Source: Ruminococcaceae bacterium UBA945 (GTDB lineage Bacteria; Bacillota; Clostridia; Oscillospirales; Acutalibacteraceae). From it: DNA of 16,549 nt. The notes beneath the pieces were generated by a model. That model was not told the origin of the DNA, searched no databases, and saw only the letters and a program-made list of their open reading frames with translations. The position numbers were made by a program, and so were the translations under genes. Location: NCBI GenBank assembly GCA_002293315.1, contig DBCZ01000062.1:637-17185 (forward strand). Direction: 5' to 3'. Positions 6,974 through 13,943 of the stretch are shown piece after piece (positions within the stretch are counted from its first letter, which is position 1; each line of letters begins with the position of its first letter).

Positions 6974-7068
6974 AGATTTCCGTAACTATTTCGTCAAAAC
7001 ACACAAAAACGAAATGCGCGGCGGTGTGAAATTCTAGCATTCATCAGTTGCAAAAGCCATTTTCATGA

Positions 7069-7098
7069 TGTAGAATGAAGTATCCTTACGTTTTAGGA
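7069..7098 (+). promoter_or_regulatory. Placeholder stretch: no clear regulatory element ahead of oppA
   Basis: Within the gene-free interval before oppA, this part and its neighbourhood up to about 7165 carry no convincing promoter, hairpin or reading frame. A T-run (7135-7141) follows only weak pairing of CGCC with GGCG (about 7108-7121), too poor to call a terminator. Confidence 0.2.
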
Positions 7099-7168
7099 GA
7101 GTAGCACGCCACAGAGGGCGGCGCAGGCAATCGGTTTTTTTGTGTTGCCGGCATTACCCACAGGCTTG

Positions 7169-7202
7169 TTATTAGCTTAAAAACAACTGTGATATACACA
7201 GT
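7169..7202 (+). promoter_or_regulatory. oppA promoter with overlapping palindrome
   Basis: TTATTA (7169-7174), an 18-base spacer and TATACA (7193-7198), with TG in the extended -10 position (7190-7191). The palindrome ACTGTG-ATATA-CACAGT (7186-7202) covers the -10 and could be an operator. Transcription would start near 7205, just ahead of the AGGAGG site. Confidence 0.5.
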
Positions 7203-7225
7203 AAAAAAATTCAGGAGGTACGAAA

Positions 7226-8950
7226 ATGAAAACAAAGAAGATTCTTTCACTGCTTCTGGCTGTGCTCATGGTGATGACGGTAATCACGGCATGCTCAACG
7301 CCGACAGACCCCGCATCAACACCTGCCGGAGATGATACATCTTCCACAGCAGGCGACACATCAGAGGTTACACCGGAAGGCACAGGCATGTATCCGGGCA
7401 CACCGGGCGAGGATTCAATCGTTATAAACCTTGGTTCTGAGCCGCCCGAACTCAACTCAGCTCTTTCTACAGACACAATCAGCTTCCAGATTTTCAAGCA
7501 CGTCTACGAGAACCTTGTCATGCAGGACAACGAAGACAAGATTATCCCGGGCGCAGCTGAGAGCTGGGAAATCAGCGATGACGGCCTCGTCTACACATTC
7601 CATCTCCGTGAAGGAATGCTGTGGTCAGACGGCACAACACCTGTTACGGCTAACGACTATGCCTTTGCGATTAAGACACTCATCGCTCCCGAAACAGCGG
7701 CGGACTATGCTTACTTTGGATGGATTATCAAGGGTGCTCAGGCTGTCACAGACGGCACAGGTTCAGTGGATGATTTGGGCGTTAAGGTAGTTGACGACCT
7801 CACACTGGAAATCACACTTGAGAACCCCACTCCCTACGCAATCGACATGTTTGCGTTCGGCTCTTTCGCACCTATCAACGAGGCTTTCTACAATGAAGTC
7901 GGTGCTGATAAGTACGGCACAGAGGTTGAGTATATCCTTTCAAACGGTGCATACACAGTTTCAAGCTGGACACATGAGGACAGCCTTGTAATGACAAAGA
8001 ACGACGGTTACTGGGATGCGGCCAATAAGGCGTTCATCAAAGAAATCAAGGGCGTTATGATAGTTGATTCAAACGCAGCATTGAATGCCTTCAAGGCAGG
8101 CGAAGTTGATATGATCGGTCTTACAGGTGAGCAGGTCACAATGATTAAGGGCGAAGGTTACCCCGTCAATCAGTATAACGACGGCGCCTCATGGTATTTG
8201 GAGTTCAACTTGGACGAGAGCTCTGTTCTCGCAAATAAGAACATCAGAAAAGCCCTGTCACTTGCCATAGACAGAGAAGCTTATGTCGCAACGGTTGAGA
8301 AGAACAGCAGTCAGCCTGCCACAAGCCTCTGCCCTCCGGGCCTCGGCGTTACAGGAATTGACGGAGACTTCCAGTCAAAGGTCGGTGATCTCATCAGTAC
8401 AACAGCTGATGTCGAGCAGGCTAAAACATATCTTGAGACAGGTCTTTCCGAGCTTGGAATGACAGCAGAAGAGCTTGGCCCGCAGATTTCAATGCTTCTT
8501 GACGACGGCGACAAGCCGCAGCTGATAGGCGCATTTATCAAGGAGCAGATTCTTTCGAATCTCGGCGTGGATATTTCCGTTGAGCAGATGACATTCAAGA
8601 GCAGACTTGACAGAATGTCAAACAAAGACTTCTCGATAGTTTTCGCAGGCTGGGGCCCTGACTACAACGATGCCAACACATTCCTTGATCTGTTTGTAAC
8701 AGGAAACGGAAACAACCACACATCTTACTCAAATGCGAGATATGATGAGCTGATTTCCTCGGCAGCGGCGGAGACAGATCCTAATACACGTCTTGAATAC
8801 TTCAAAGAGCTTGAACAGATTATCGCTGATGACATGATGGTTACTCCGATATACTGGAGAGTTCGTGACTATATCACAAGCGAAAAGGTTTCAGGCGTTT
8901 ACAGGTCAATGTTCCAGGATTGGAATTTCGTAAATGCAACAATAGTCTAA
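7226..8950 (+). CDS. oppA: Oligopeptide-binding lipoprotein OppA
   Basis: Extracellular peptide receptor (SBP_bac_5 family) for the importer encoded by the next four genes; 574 residues, normal length. The signal peptide MKTKKILSLLLAVLMVMTVITAC is of lipoprotein type with lipobox ITAC (Cys23 lipidated), followed by a flexible Ser/Thr/Pro/Gly-rich linker (about residues 24-55). The family core begins at INLGSEPPELNSALSTDT, with FKHVYENLV and the KDNGYWD-like VMTKNDGYWDAANKAF, NIRKALSLAIDREAYV and FAGWGPDYNDANTFLD segments, all typical. RBS AGGAGG lies 7 bases before the ATG. Threonine is mostly ACA here, unlike the mixed ACG/ACA use in the neighbours, which may reflect high expression. It has its own promoter and a strong terminator, so it is probably made in excess over the membrane subunits. 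Peptide length preference is not readable. Confidence 0.92.
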   Translation: MKTKKILSLLLAVLMVMTVITACSTPTDPASTPAGDDTSSTAGDTSEVTPEGTGMYPGTPGEDSIVINLGSEPPELNSALSTDTISFQIFKHVYENLVMQDNEDKIIPGAAESWEISDDGLVYTFHLREGMLWSDGTTPVTANDYAFAIKTLIAPETAADYAYFGWIIKGAQAVTDGTGSVDDLGVKVVDDLTLEITLENPTPYAIDMFAFGSFAPINEAFYNEVGADKYGTEVEYILSNGAYTVSSWTHEDSLVMTKNDGYWDAANKAFIKEIKGVMIVDSNAALNAFKAGEVDMIGLTGEQVTMIKGEGYPVNQYNDGASWYLEFNLDESSVLANKNIRKALSLAIDREAYVATVEKNSSQPATSLCPPGLGVTGIDGDFQSKVGDLISTTADVEQAKTYLETGLSELGMTAEELGPQISMLLDDGDKPQLIGAFIKEQILSNLGVDISVEQMTFKSRLDRMSNKDFSIVFAGWGPDYNDANTFLDLFVTGNGNNHTSYSNARYDELISSAAAETDPNTRLEYFKELEQIIADDMMVTPIYWRVRDYITSEKVSGVYRSMFQDWNFVNATIV

Positions 8951-8975
8951 AGAAACACTGACAGAATAGGCATTC

Positions 8976-9003
8976 ACCCCTCGGCTTTTGCCGGGGGGTT
9001 TGC
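8976..9003 (+). terminator. Intrinsic terminator after oppA
   Basis: ACCCCTCGGC pairs with GCCGGGGGGT across a TTTT loop (one U-G pair) and is followed by TTTGCTT. It separates the abundant binding protein from oppBCDF; read-through may still feed the downstream genes. Confidence 0.85.
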
Positions 9004-9131
9004 TTATAAGAAAACACGGGCGGAATTACTTTTTTGCAAAAAAAGAAGCCTTGATATTCAATTCACTAATAATTTCGCGAAAAAACTGACATTTATTTGA
9101 TTTTGCTGTTCCAAATCTGCAATTTTTGTGA

Positions 9132-9137
9132 TACAAT
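9132..9137 (+). promoter_or_regulatory. Candidate oppB promoter (extended -10)
   Basis: TACAAT at 9132-9137 with an upstream TGA (extended -10). The matching -35, TTCCAA, is weak at 17 bases. It would give a leader of about 90 bases ahead of oppB. Confidence 0.45.
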
Positions 9138-9141
9138 AATT

Positions 9142-9203
9142 CATACGCCTTTTTGGGGGTATGCTTTGCGTTTTGGAGTCGGTTATCGGCTCAGCGGCGC
9201 AAA
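9142..9203 (+). promoter_or_regulatory. Structured leader upstream of oppB
   Basis: Two hairpins in series: CATACGCC (9142-9149) with GGGGGTATG (9155-9163), one mismatch; and GAGTCGG-TTA-TCGGCTC (9176-9192), enclosed by TTTGCG (9165-9170) pairing with CGCAAA (9198-9203). Not matched to any riboswitch class I know. There is no T-run between it and the RBS. Confidence 0.4.
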
Positions 9204-9234
9204 ATGATTATAATATAGAAGGAGGGCGAGCTGT

Positions 9235-10176
9235 TTGTTAAAGTATATCTTAAAAAGAGTAGGTTATACCGTAGTGACGCTTTTTGCATTATTGACGCTT
9301 ACATTCTTCATAATGCACGCATTGCCGGGTGACGCGTTTACAGGGCAAAAAGCTATTCCGCCGGAGGTTATGGCAAATCTTGAGGCGAAATACGGGCTTG
9401 ATAAACCTATCGGAGAACAGTTTGTGATGTATGTCGGCAATTTTCTCCGCGGGGATTTCGGAGTATCAATTAAGTATAACAGGCCAATCTCGACAATCAT
9501 AAGCGAAAGCTTTGTTTACTCCCTTGACCTGGGAGTCAGAGCGCTCCTGTTTGCTGTTATTGCGGGAGTGTTACTGGGCATTTTGGCTTCCGTGAAAAGA
9601 GGAACAGGCTGGGACACGGCGGCTATGCTTATTGCAATTATCGGAGTATCCGTACCGAGCTTTATCGTGGGTTCGGTTTTACAATATTTTTTAGGACTGC
9701 AGCTCTTCCAGGCGACAGGGATTAAATTCTTTGCCGTAACAGGCTGGGATGCTTTTAATTCAAAAATTTTGCCTGCCTTTGCCCTGAGCTTCGGCTCACT
9801 TGCGACGATTTCACGTCTCATGCGGACGAGCATGCTTGACGTCTTGGGGCAGGATTATATTAAAACAGCCAAGGCAAAGGGGCTTTCAAACAGGAAGGTG
9901 ATTTGGAAGCATGCCGTGCGGAATGCAATCATGCCGGTTGTGACGGTGCTTGGTCCGATTGCGGCGGCTGTACTGACTGGGGCGTTCGTTGTTGAGAGGA
10001 TATTCTCAATCCCGGGTCTCGGCAAATTCTTCGTGCAGAGTGTGCGTGAGAATGACTACACTATGATAGCGGGCACAACGATGTTCTACGGAACATTTTT
10101 GATTCTTGCAAACTTTGTCGTTGACTTGGCGTACGGATTCATTGACCCGAGGGTTAAGCTAGAGGGGGGTAAATGA
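9235..10176 (+). CDS. oppB: Oligopeptide ABC transporter permease OppB
   Basis: First membrane subunit of the peptide importer, 313 residues, typical. The start is TTG at 9235, chosen because AGGAGGG (9220-9226) lies 8 bases before it and because the translation MLKYILKRVGYTVVTLFALLTLTFFIMHALPGD is the exact family beginning. A periplasmic loop carries GLDKPIGEQFVMYVGNFLRGDFG, and the EAA loop reads TAKAKGLSNRKVIWKHAVRNAIMPVVT. It ends with DLAYGFIDPRVKLEGG, the conserved OppB tail. Its stop overlaps the oppC start (ATGA). The gene could equally be called dppB: the permeases alone do not tell dipeptide from oligopeptide systems. Confidence 0.93.
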   Translation: MLKYILKRVGYTVVTLFALLTLTFFIMHALPGDAFTGQKAIPPEVMANLEAKYGLDKPIGEQFVMYVGNFLRGDFGVSIKYNRPISTIISESFVYSLDLGVRALLFAVIAGVLLGILASVKRGTGWDTAAMLIAIIGVSVPSFIVGSVLQYFLGLQLFQATGIKFFAVTGWDAFNSKILPAFALSFGSLATISRLMRTSMLDVLGQDYIKTAKAKGLSNRKVIWKHAVRNAIMPVVTVLGPIAAAVLTGAFVVERIFSIPGLGKFFVQSVRENDYTMIAGTTMFYGTFLILANFVVDLAYGFIDPRVKLEGGK

Positions 10177-11135
10177 TGGATAACATTGAGAGAAATAAAT
10201 TCAAATGGGTTGGTCCGGATATAGAAAGCGGCGAAGCCATGGCGCGCAAAAGCGTGACCTTTGGAAGAGACGCTATGCGTCGTTTGTTCAAAAACAAGGC
10301 GGCCGGAGTTTGCCTTGTCATCATCGTCCTTTTGCTTTTGCTGACGATTTTGGTGCCATTCTTTTCGCCGTTCACAATGAACGAGCAGCACCTGACGCAT
10401 ACGAACGCGCCGATGGGCTTTGTTTGCACCAATGAGGAACAGGCAGGCGTAGTGCATTTGTTCGGCACAGACGCACTTGGACGTGACATCTTCGTGCGAA
10501 CATGGGAGGGCGGCCGCATATCACTGATGATTGCGTTCGTCGCGGTGTTCATCAACTTCCTTGTGGGCGTTATTTACGGAGGTATTTCCGGCTATATGGG
10601 TGGCCTGGTTGATAATATCATGATGAGAATAGTTGAGGTTATCAACGGAATCCCTTATCTCATGGTAGTCATACTCCTTAAGATGGTCGTCGGAAGCAGT
10701 GACCCGACCGGCATCGTATCCTTAATCGTCGCATATTCCGCCGTCGGCTGGACAGGCATGGCAAGGCTCGTGAGGGGGCAGGTTGTGGCGCTGAAGGAGC
10801 AGGAATTCGTCATTGCGGCCAAGGCGCTCGGCGCCGGCTCGTCAAGGATTATTGCGAGGCATCTGCTGCCGAATTCGCTCTCCATTATCATCGTCGAAAT
10901 CACGCTGGCGATACCGTCCGCGATATTTACCGAAGCGTTTTTGAGCTTCATCGGCATGGGCGTCACGATTCCGTATTGCTCATGGGGTTCTCTCGCGAAC
11001 GACGGTGTAACCGTGTTCCAGCTCTACCCGTCGCAGCTTTGGATTCCGGCGATTTGCATCAGCCTCACGATGCTCTCGTTCAACCTCTTTGGTGATGGCT
11101 TGCGCGACGCGTTTGATCCGCGTCTGAGGAGGTAA
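10173..11135 (+). CDS. oppC: Oligopeptide ABC transporter permease OppC
   Basis: Second membrane subunit, 320 residues. A cytoplasmic N-terminus (residues 1-45) with the OppC_N type pattern MRRLFKNKAAGVCLVIIVLLLLLTILVPFFSPF leads into the first helix. FGTDALGRDIFVRTWEGGRISLMIAF is the family hallmark after helix 1, and the EAA loop reads AAKALGAGSSRIIARHLLPNSL. The conserved tail FNLFGDGLRDAFDPRLRR is complete. The ATG overlaps the oppB stop by 4 bases; a second ATG directly follows, so the start may be one codon later. The GAGGGGGG stretch upstream acts as RBS. The oppD RBS sits across its stop codon. Confidence 0.93.
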   Translation: MMDNIERNKFKWVGPDIESGEAMARKSVTFGRDAMRRLFKNKAAGVCLVIIVLLLLLTILVPFFSPFTMNEQHLTHTNAPMGFVCTNEEQAGVVHLFGTDALGRDIFVRTWEGGRISLMIAFVAVFINFLVGVIYGGISGYMGGLVDNIMMRIVEVINGIPYLMVVILLKMVVGSSDPTGIVSLIVAYSAVGWTGMARLVRGQVVALKEQEFVIAAKALGAGSSRIIARHLLPNSLSIIIVEITLAIPSAIFTEAFLSFIGMGVTIPYCSWGSLANDGVTVFQLYPSQLWIPAICISLTMLSFNLFGDGLRDAFDPRLRR

Positions 11136-11137
11136 CT

Positions 11138-12199
11138 ATGGAAAAGAATAAAACAGTTGTGATAAATAACAAGAAAAAAGATTTGCCTCCTGAAAGAGTT
11201 CTTGACATCGAAAACCTGCATGTAAGCTTTGACACATACGCGGGTGAGGTCAAGGCCGTGAGAGGCGTCACGCTTCACGTGGATAAGGGTGAGGTGCTGG
11301 CGATAGTCGGCGAATCCGGCTGCGGCAAGAGCGTTACGGCGCAGACCATCATGAAGCTCAACCCGATGCCCCCCGCGAGGATTCCCGAGGGAGAGGTGAC
11401 TCTGGGTGACATAGACATAGTCGCCGCACCCGAAAAGGCGATGCAGAAAATCAGGGGCAAAACGGTGTCGATGATTTTCCAGGACCCGATGACATGCCTC
11501 AACCCGACGATGCAGGTCGGTAAGCAGATTGTAGAGGCCATCAAGCATCACAGAAAGCTCAGCGGCGCCGAAGCCAAGGCGGAGGCCATAAAGTTCCTGA
11601 AGCTTGTGAATATCCCGAACCCCGAAGAGCGCGTGAAGCAGTATCCGCACGAGTATTCGGGCGGCATGAGGCAGAGGGCGATGATAGCCATGGCGCTTTC
11701 ATGTGACCCGCTTCTGCTCATCGCCGATGAGCCGACCACCGCGCTGGACGTTACGATTCAGGCGCAGATTATGGATTTGCTCAATGAAATCAAGGACGAA
11801 ACTGAAACGGCGATTATCCTCATAACGCATGACTTGGGCGTTGTGGCGAGCATGGCGGACAGAATAGCCGTTATGTATGCCGGAAAAGTGGTTGAATCCG
11901 GCACGAACGAAGAAATCTTCTATGACAATAAACACCCGTACACGCAGGCACTTCTGAACAGCCTGCCGTCAGTTGATTCAAACAAGCGGGATAAGCTGGT
12001 TTCCATTCCGGGCACGCCGCCGGATCTTCTCGCGCCGCCCGCGGGCTGTGCGTTTGCGGCGAGATGTGAGCATTGCATGGAAATCTGCAAGACGGAGCAG
12101 CCGCCGGAGTTCGACATCATCGGCGACCACTATGCCGCCTGCTGGCTGCTGCACCCTGATTGCCCTGCTGCCGAGGAAAGGGGTGAGCTGAATGCCTAA
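11138..12199 (+). CDS. oppD: Oligopeptide ABC transporter ATPase OppD
   Basis: Cytoplasmic ATPase subunit, 353 residues. Walker A GESGCGKS at 58-65, Q-loop in SMIFQDPMTCLNPTM, ABC signature YSGGMRQR (173-180), Walker B LLLIADEP (192-199) and the switch histidine in LITHDLGVV are all present, so the enzyme looks competent. The C-terminal oligopeptide/dipeptide transporter domain contains the usual cluster of cysteines (GCAFAARCEHCMEIC...C). The RBS AGGAGG overlaps the oppC stop. The gene ends 8 bases past the oppF start, consistent with coupled translation and a heterodimer with OppF. Confidence 0.94.
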   Translation: MEKNKTVVINNKKKDLPPERVLDIENLHVSFDTYAGEVKAVRGVTLHVDKGEVLAIVGESGCGKSVTAQTIMKLNPMPPARIPEGEVTLGDIDIVAAPEKAMQKIRGKTVSMIFQDPMTCLNPTMQVGKQIVEAIKHHRKLSGAEAKAEAIKFLKLVNIPNPEERVKQYPHEYSGGMRQRAMIAMALSCDPLLLIADEPTTALDVTIQAQIMDLLNEIKDETETAIILITHDLGVVASMADRIAVMYAGKVVESGTNEEIFYDNKHPYTQALLNSLPSVDSNKRDKLVSIPGTPPDLLAPPAGCAFAARCEHCMEICKTEQPPEFDIIGDHYAACWLLHPDCPAAEERGELNA

Positions 12200-13163
12200 G
12201 ACGAATGAAGTTTTATTGAAGCTTGAGAATATCTGTAAGTATTTCAAGGTTGCGGGCGGAATTCTGAAGGCCGTTGACGGCGTTACGCTTGATATCTATA
12301 AGGGCGAAACGCTTGGCCTCGTCGGCGAATCCGGCTGCGGAAAATCCACGCTGGGCAGAGTTGCGATGGGCATTTATCCGCAGACAAGCGGTGTGATTGA
12401 ATACGAGGGCAATGCGGTGAACCTCAAGCGCGGGGGAAATCGCTTTGATTACGCCAAGAAGGCGCAGGTTATATTCCAGGACCCGTACGCTTCGCTTGAC
12501 CCGAGAATGACGGTCTCTTCAATCATTGAAGAGGGCATGGTCATTCACAAGATGTATGACAAAGAGAAGCGCAAGAAAAGGGTGGAGGAGCTTCTTGAGC
12601 TTGTCGGGCTCAACAAGGAGCATGCCAACCGCTTCCCGCACGAATTTTCGGGCGGCCAGCGGCAGAGAATCGGCATAGCCAGAGCCTTGGCGATTGAGCC
12701 GAAATTCATCGTGTGCGACGAGCCGATTTCAGCTCTGGACGTCTCGATTCAGTCTCAGATTATCAACCTGCTTCACGATTTGCAGCAGAAGATGGATTTG
12801 ACCTACCTCTTCATTGCGCATGACCTCAACATAGTCAAGTATATCAGTGACAGAATAGCCGTGATGTACCTCGGCGAGGTGGTTGAGCTGGCGTCTTCAG
12901 ACGACCTATATAAGAACACATGCCACCCGTATTCCCAGGCGCTTCTCTCGGCCGTGCCGATTCCCGACCCGAAGATTGAGGCGGAAAAGAAGAGGCAGAT
13001 TATATCCGGCGACGTACCCAGCCCCATCAACAAGCCAAAGGGCTGCAGCTTTGCGGGAAGATGCCCAAAGGCGCAGGATATATGCAGAAAAGAAGACCCC
13101 AAGCTCAGAGAGATTTCACCGCAGCATTTCTGCGCGTGCCATCTTGTAGAATCGAAAATGTAA
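12192..13163 (+). CDS. oppF: Oligopeptide ABC transporter ATPase OppF
   Basis: Partner ATPase of OppD, 323 residues. Walker A GESGCGKST at 45-53, Q-loop in QVIFQDPYASLDPRMTV, signature FSGGQRQR (152-159), Walker B FIVCDEPISALD (172-183) and FIAHDLNIVKYI with the switch histidine are present. The SLDPRM stretch is characteristic of OppF/DppF rather than OppD. The C-terminal domain has the conserved RCPKAQDICRKEDPKL and a final HFCACHL. The ATG lies inside the end of oppD with GGGGTGAG just ahead. It is the last gene of the importer operon and is followed by a terminator hairpin. Confidence 0.94.
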   Translation: MPKTNEVLLKLENICKYFKVAGGILKAVDGVTLDIYKGETLGLVGESGCGKSTLGRVAMGIYPQTSGVIEYEGNAVNLKRGGNRFDYAKKAQVIFQDPYASLDPRMTVSSIIEEGMVIHKMYDKEKRKKRVEELLELVGLNKEHANRFPHEFSGGQRQRIGIARALAIEPKFIVCDEPISALDVSIQSQIINLLHDLQQKMDLTYLFIAHDLNIVKYISDRIAVMYLGEVVELASSDDLYKNTCHPYSQALLSAVPIPDPKIEAEKKRQIISGDVPSPINKPKGCSFAGRCPKAQDICRKEDPKLREISPQHFCACHLVESKM

Positions 13164-13173
13164 TGCAGTATAT

Positions 13174-13206
13174 GGGCTGAGCCAATGGGTTCGGCCCTAT
13201 TTGTTT
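13174..13206 (+). terminator. Intrinsic terminator after oppF
   Basis: GGGCTGAGCC (13174-13183) pairs with GGTTCGGCCC (13188-13197) through ten pairs including two U-G, loop AATG, followed by TATTTGTTT. Confidence 0.75.
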
Positions 13207-13217
13207 ATGATGAAGAA

Positions 13218-13247
13218 TTGATATATAGTATCGTATATGATACTATA
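13218..13247 (+). promoter_or_regulatory. hicAB promoter with palindromic operator
   Basis: TTGATA (13218-13223), a 17-base spacer and TACTAT (13241-13246), with TG in the extended -10 position. A 24-base inverted repeat with arms TATAGTATCGTA and TATGATACTATA (13224-13247; two G/T mismatches near the centre) fills the spacer and the -10. This is where the HicB antitoxin, an autorepressor in known HicAB systems, would bind. The site is well preserved although the toxin gene is broken. Confidence 0.7.
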
Positions 13248-13269
13248 AGGAAAGAGCATAGAGGCGGAT

Positions 13270-13472
13270 ATGGCTAATGTGGAGAAATCATTGAGAAGAT
13301 GAAACGCTAGCCGAACGGAATACGTATGGCAGAGGCTGACAGCGTTTAATTGGCAAGGCAGAGCGGCTCGCATCGCCACTATATCAATTCTGCCGGAGAT
13401 GTTATAACAATCAAAGCGGATAATTCGCTGAAAGCAGTATATGTTAAGGATATTTTGAATCGAATATCATAA
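13270..13472 (+). pseudogene. hicA: Broken HicA-type toxin gene
   Basis: The C-terminal half reads cleanly as a HicA toxin (double-stranded-RNA-binding-like ribonuclease): ARQSGSHRHYINSAGDVITI then KADNSLKAVYVKDILNRIS, with the catalytic-type histidine in GSHRHY. Three lesions lie ahead of it. ATG GCT AAT GTG GAG AAA (13270-13287) is followed by a one-base loss in an A run, which shifts frame into IIEKMKR. A TAG stands at 13308-13310, probably from CAG, within KR*PNGIRMAEADSV. A TAA at 13347-13349 marks what looks like an in-frame deletion of a few codons before ARQSGSH. After the frameshift all remaining parts share one frame. No functional toxin can be made in full length. The RBS for hicB directly follows its stop. 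Confidence 0.8.
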
Positions 13473-13484
13473 AGGGGGCAGGAT

Positions 13485-13829
13485 ATGACTGTTCAAGATT
13501 ATATAAAACTACCGTATAATTTCATAATCAGACCGTTAGAGGATGAAAGCGGCAAGTATTATTATGCCACCGTGCTTGAGCTGGACGGCTGCCAGAGCAC
13601 GGGCGAGACGTTTGAAGAAGCATATGACGACCTCATGGAAGCTATGCAAGGCTGGATTGAAACAAAGCTCGAGCACGGCTTTCCTGTTCCGCTTCCTATC
13701 GAGAGTGATAAATTCAGCGGGAATTTTATTGTTCGCCTGCCCAAATCTCTGCACGCCAGATTGGCGGTTGAGGCAAAGAAAGAGGGAGTGTCGCTTAATC
13801 AATATGCCATCTATAAACTCAGCAGTTAA
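13485..13829 (+). CDS. hicB: HicB-family antitoxin
   Basis: A 114-residue protein. Residues 1-70 form the HicB partial-RNase-H-like domain (YNFIIRPLEDESGKYYYATVLELDGCQSTGETFEEAYDDLMEAMQGW, with GYFATVPELPGCxSxGDTxEEA as the family pattern). Residues about 79-112 (GNFIVRLPKSLHARLAVEAKKEGVSLNQYAIYKLSS) are a ribbon-helix-helix DNA-binding domain, as in the HicB group that represses its own promoter. The RBS GGGGG (13474-13478) is 6 bases before the ATG, right after the end of the hicA remnant. The gene is intact although its toxin partner is not; it may act now only as a regulator or as an anti-addiction antitoxin against another HicA. Confidence 0.9.
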   Translation: MTVQDYIKLPYNFIIRPLEDESGKYYYATVLELDGCQSTGETFEEAYDDLMEAMQGWIETKLEHGFPVPLPIESDKFSGNFIVRLPKSLHARLAVEAKKEGVSLNQYAIYKLSS

Positions 13830-13844
13830 ATTTTTCTTCGCATA

Positions 13845-13873
13845 TGGCAAAACGCGCGGAGATATGATAGAAT
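13845..13873 (+). promoter_or_regulatory. Possible promoter for the PRPP-synthetase-like gene
   Basis: TGATAGAAT (extended -10, TAGAAT at 13868-13873) with a poor -35, TGGCAA at 13845-13850, 17 bases away. It lies in the short gap between hicB and the next gene; read-through from hicAB is the alternative. Confidence 0.35.
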
Positions 13874-13943
13874 TAAATTCAGATAGAAATCACCTCTGCC
13901 ACACACTTTGAGACGTAAAAAAAGAGCTTGAAGGAGAATAGAA

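Noticed and set aside
7096..7104. GGAGAGTAG, which resembles the opening of the tetrahydrofolate riboswitch consensus
   Set aside because: The rest of that consensus, including the closing arm, is missing, and oppA is not a folate gene. A nine-base match is not enough.
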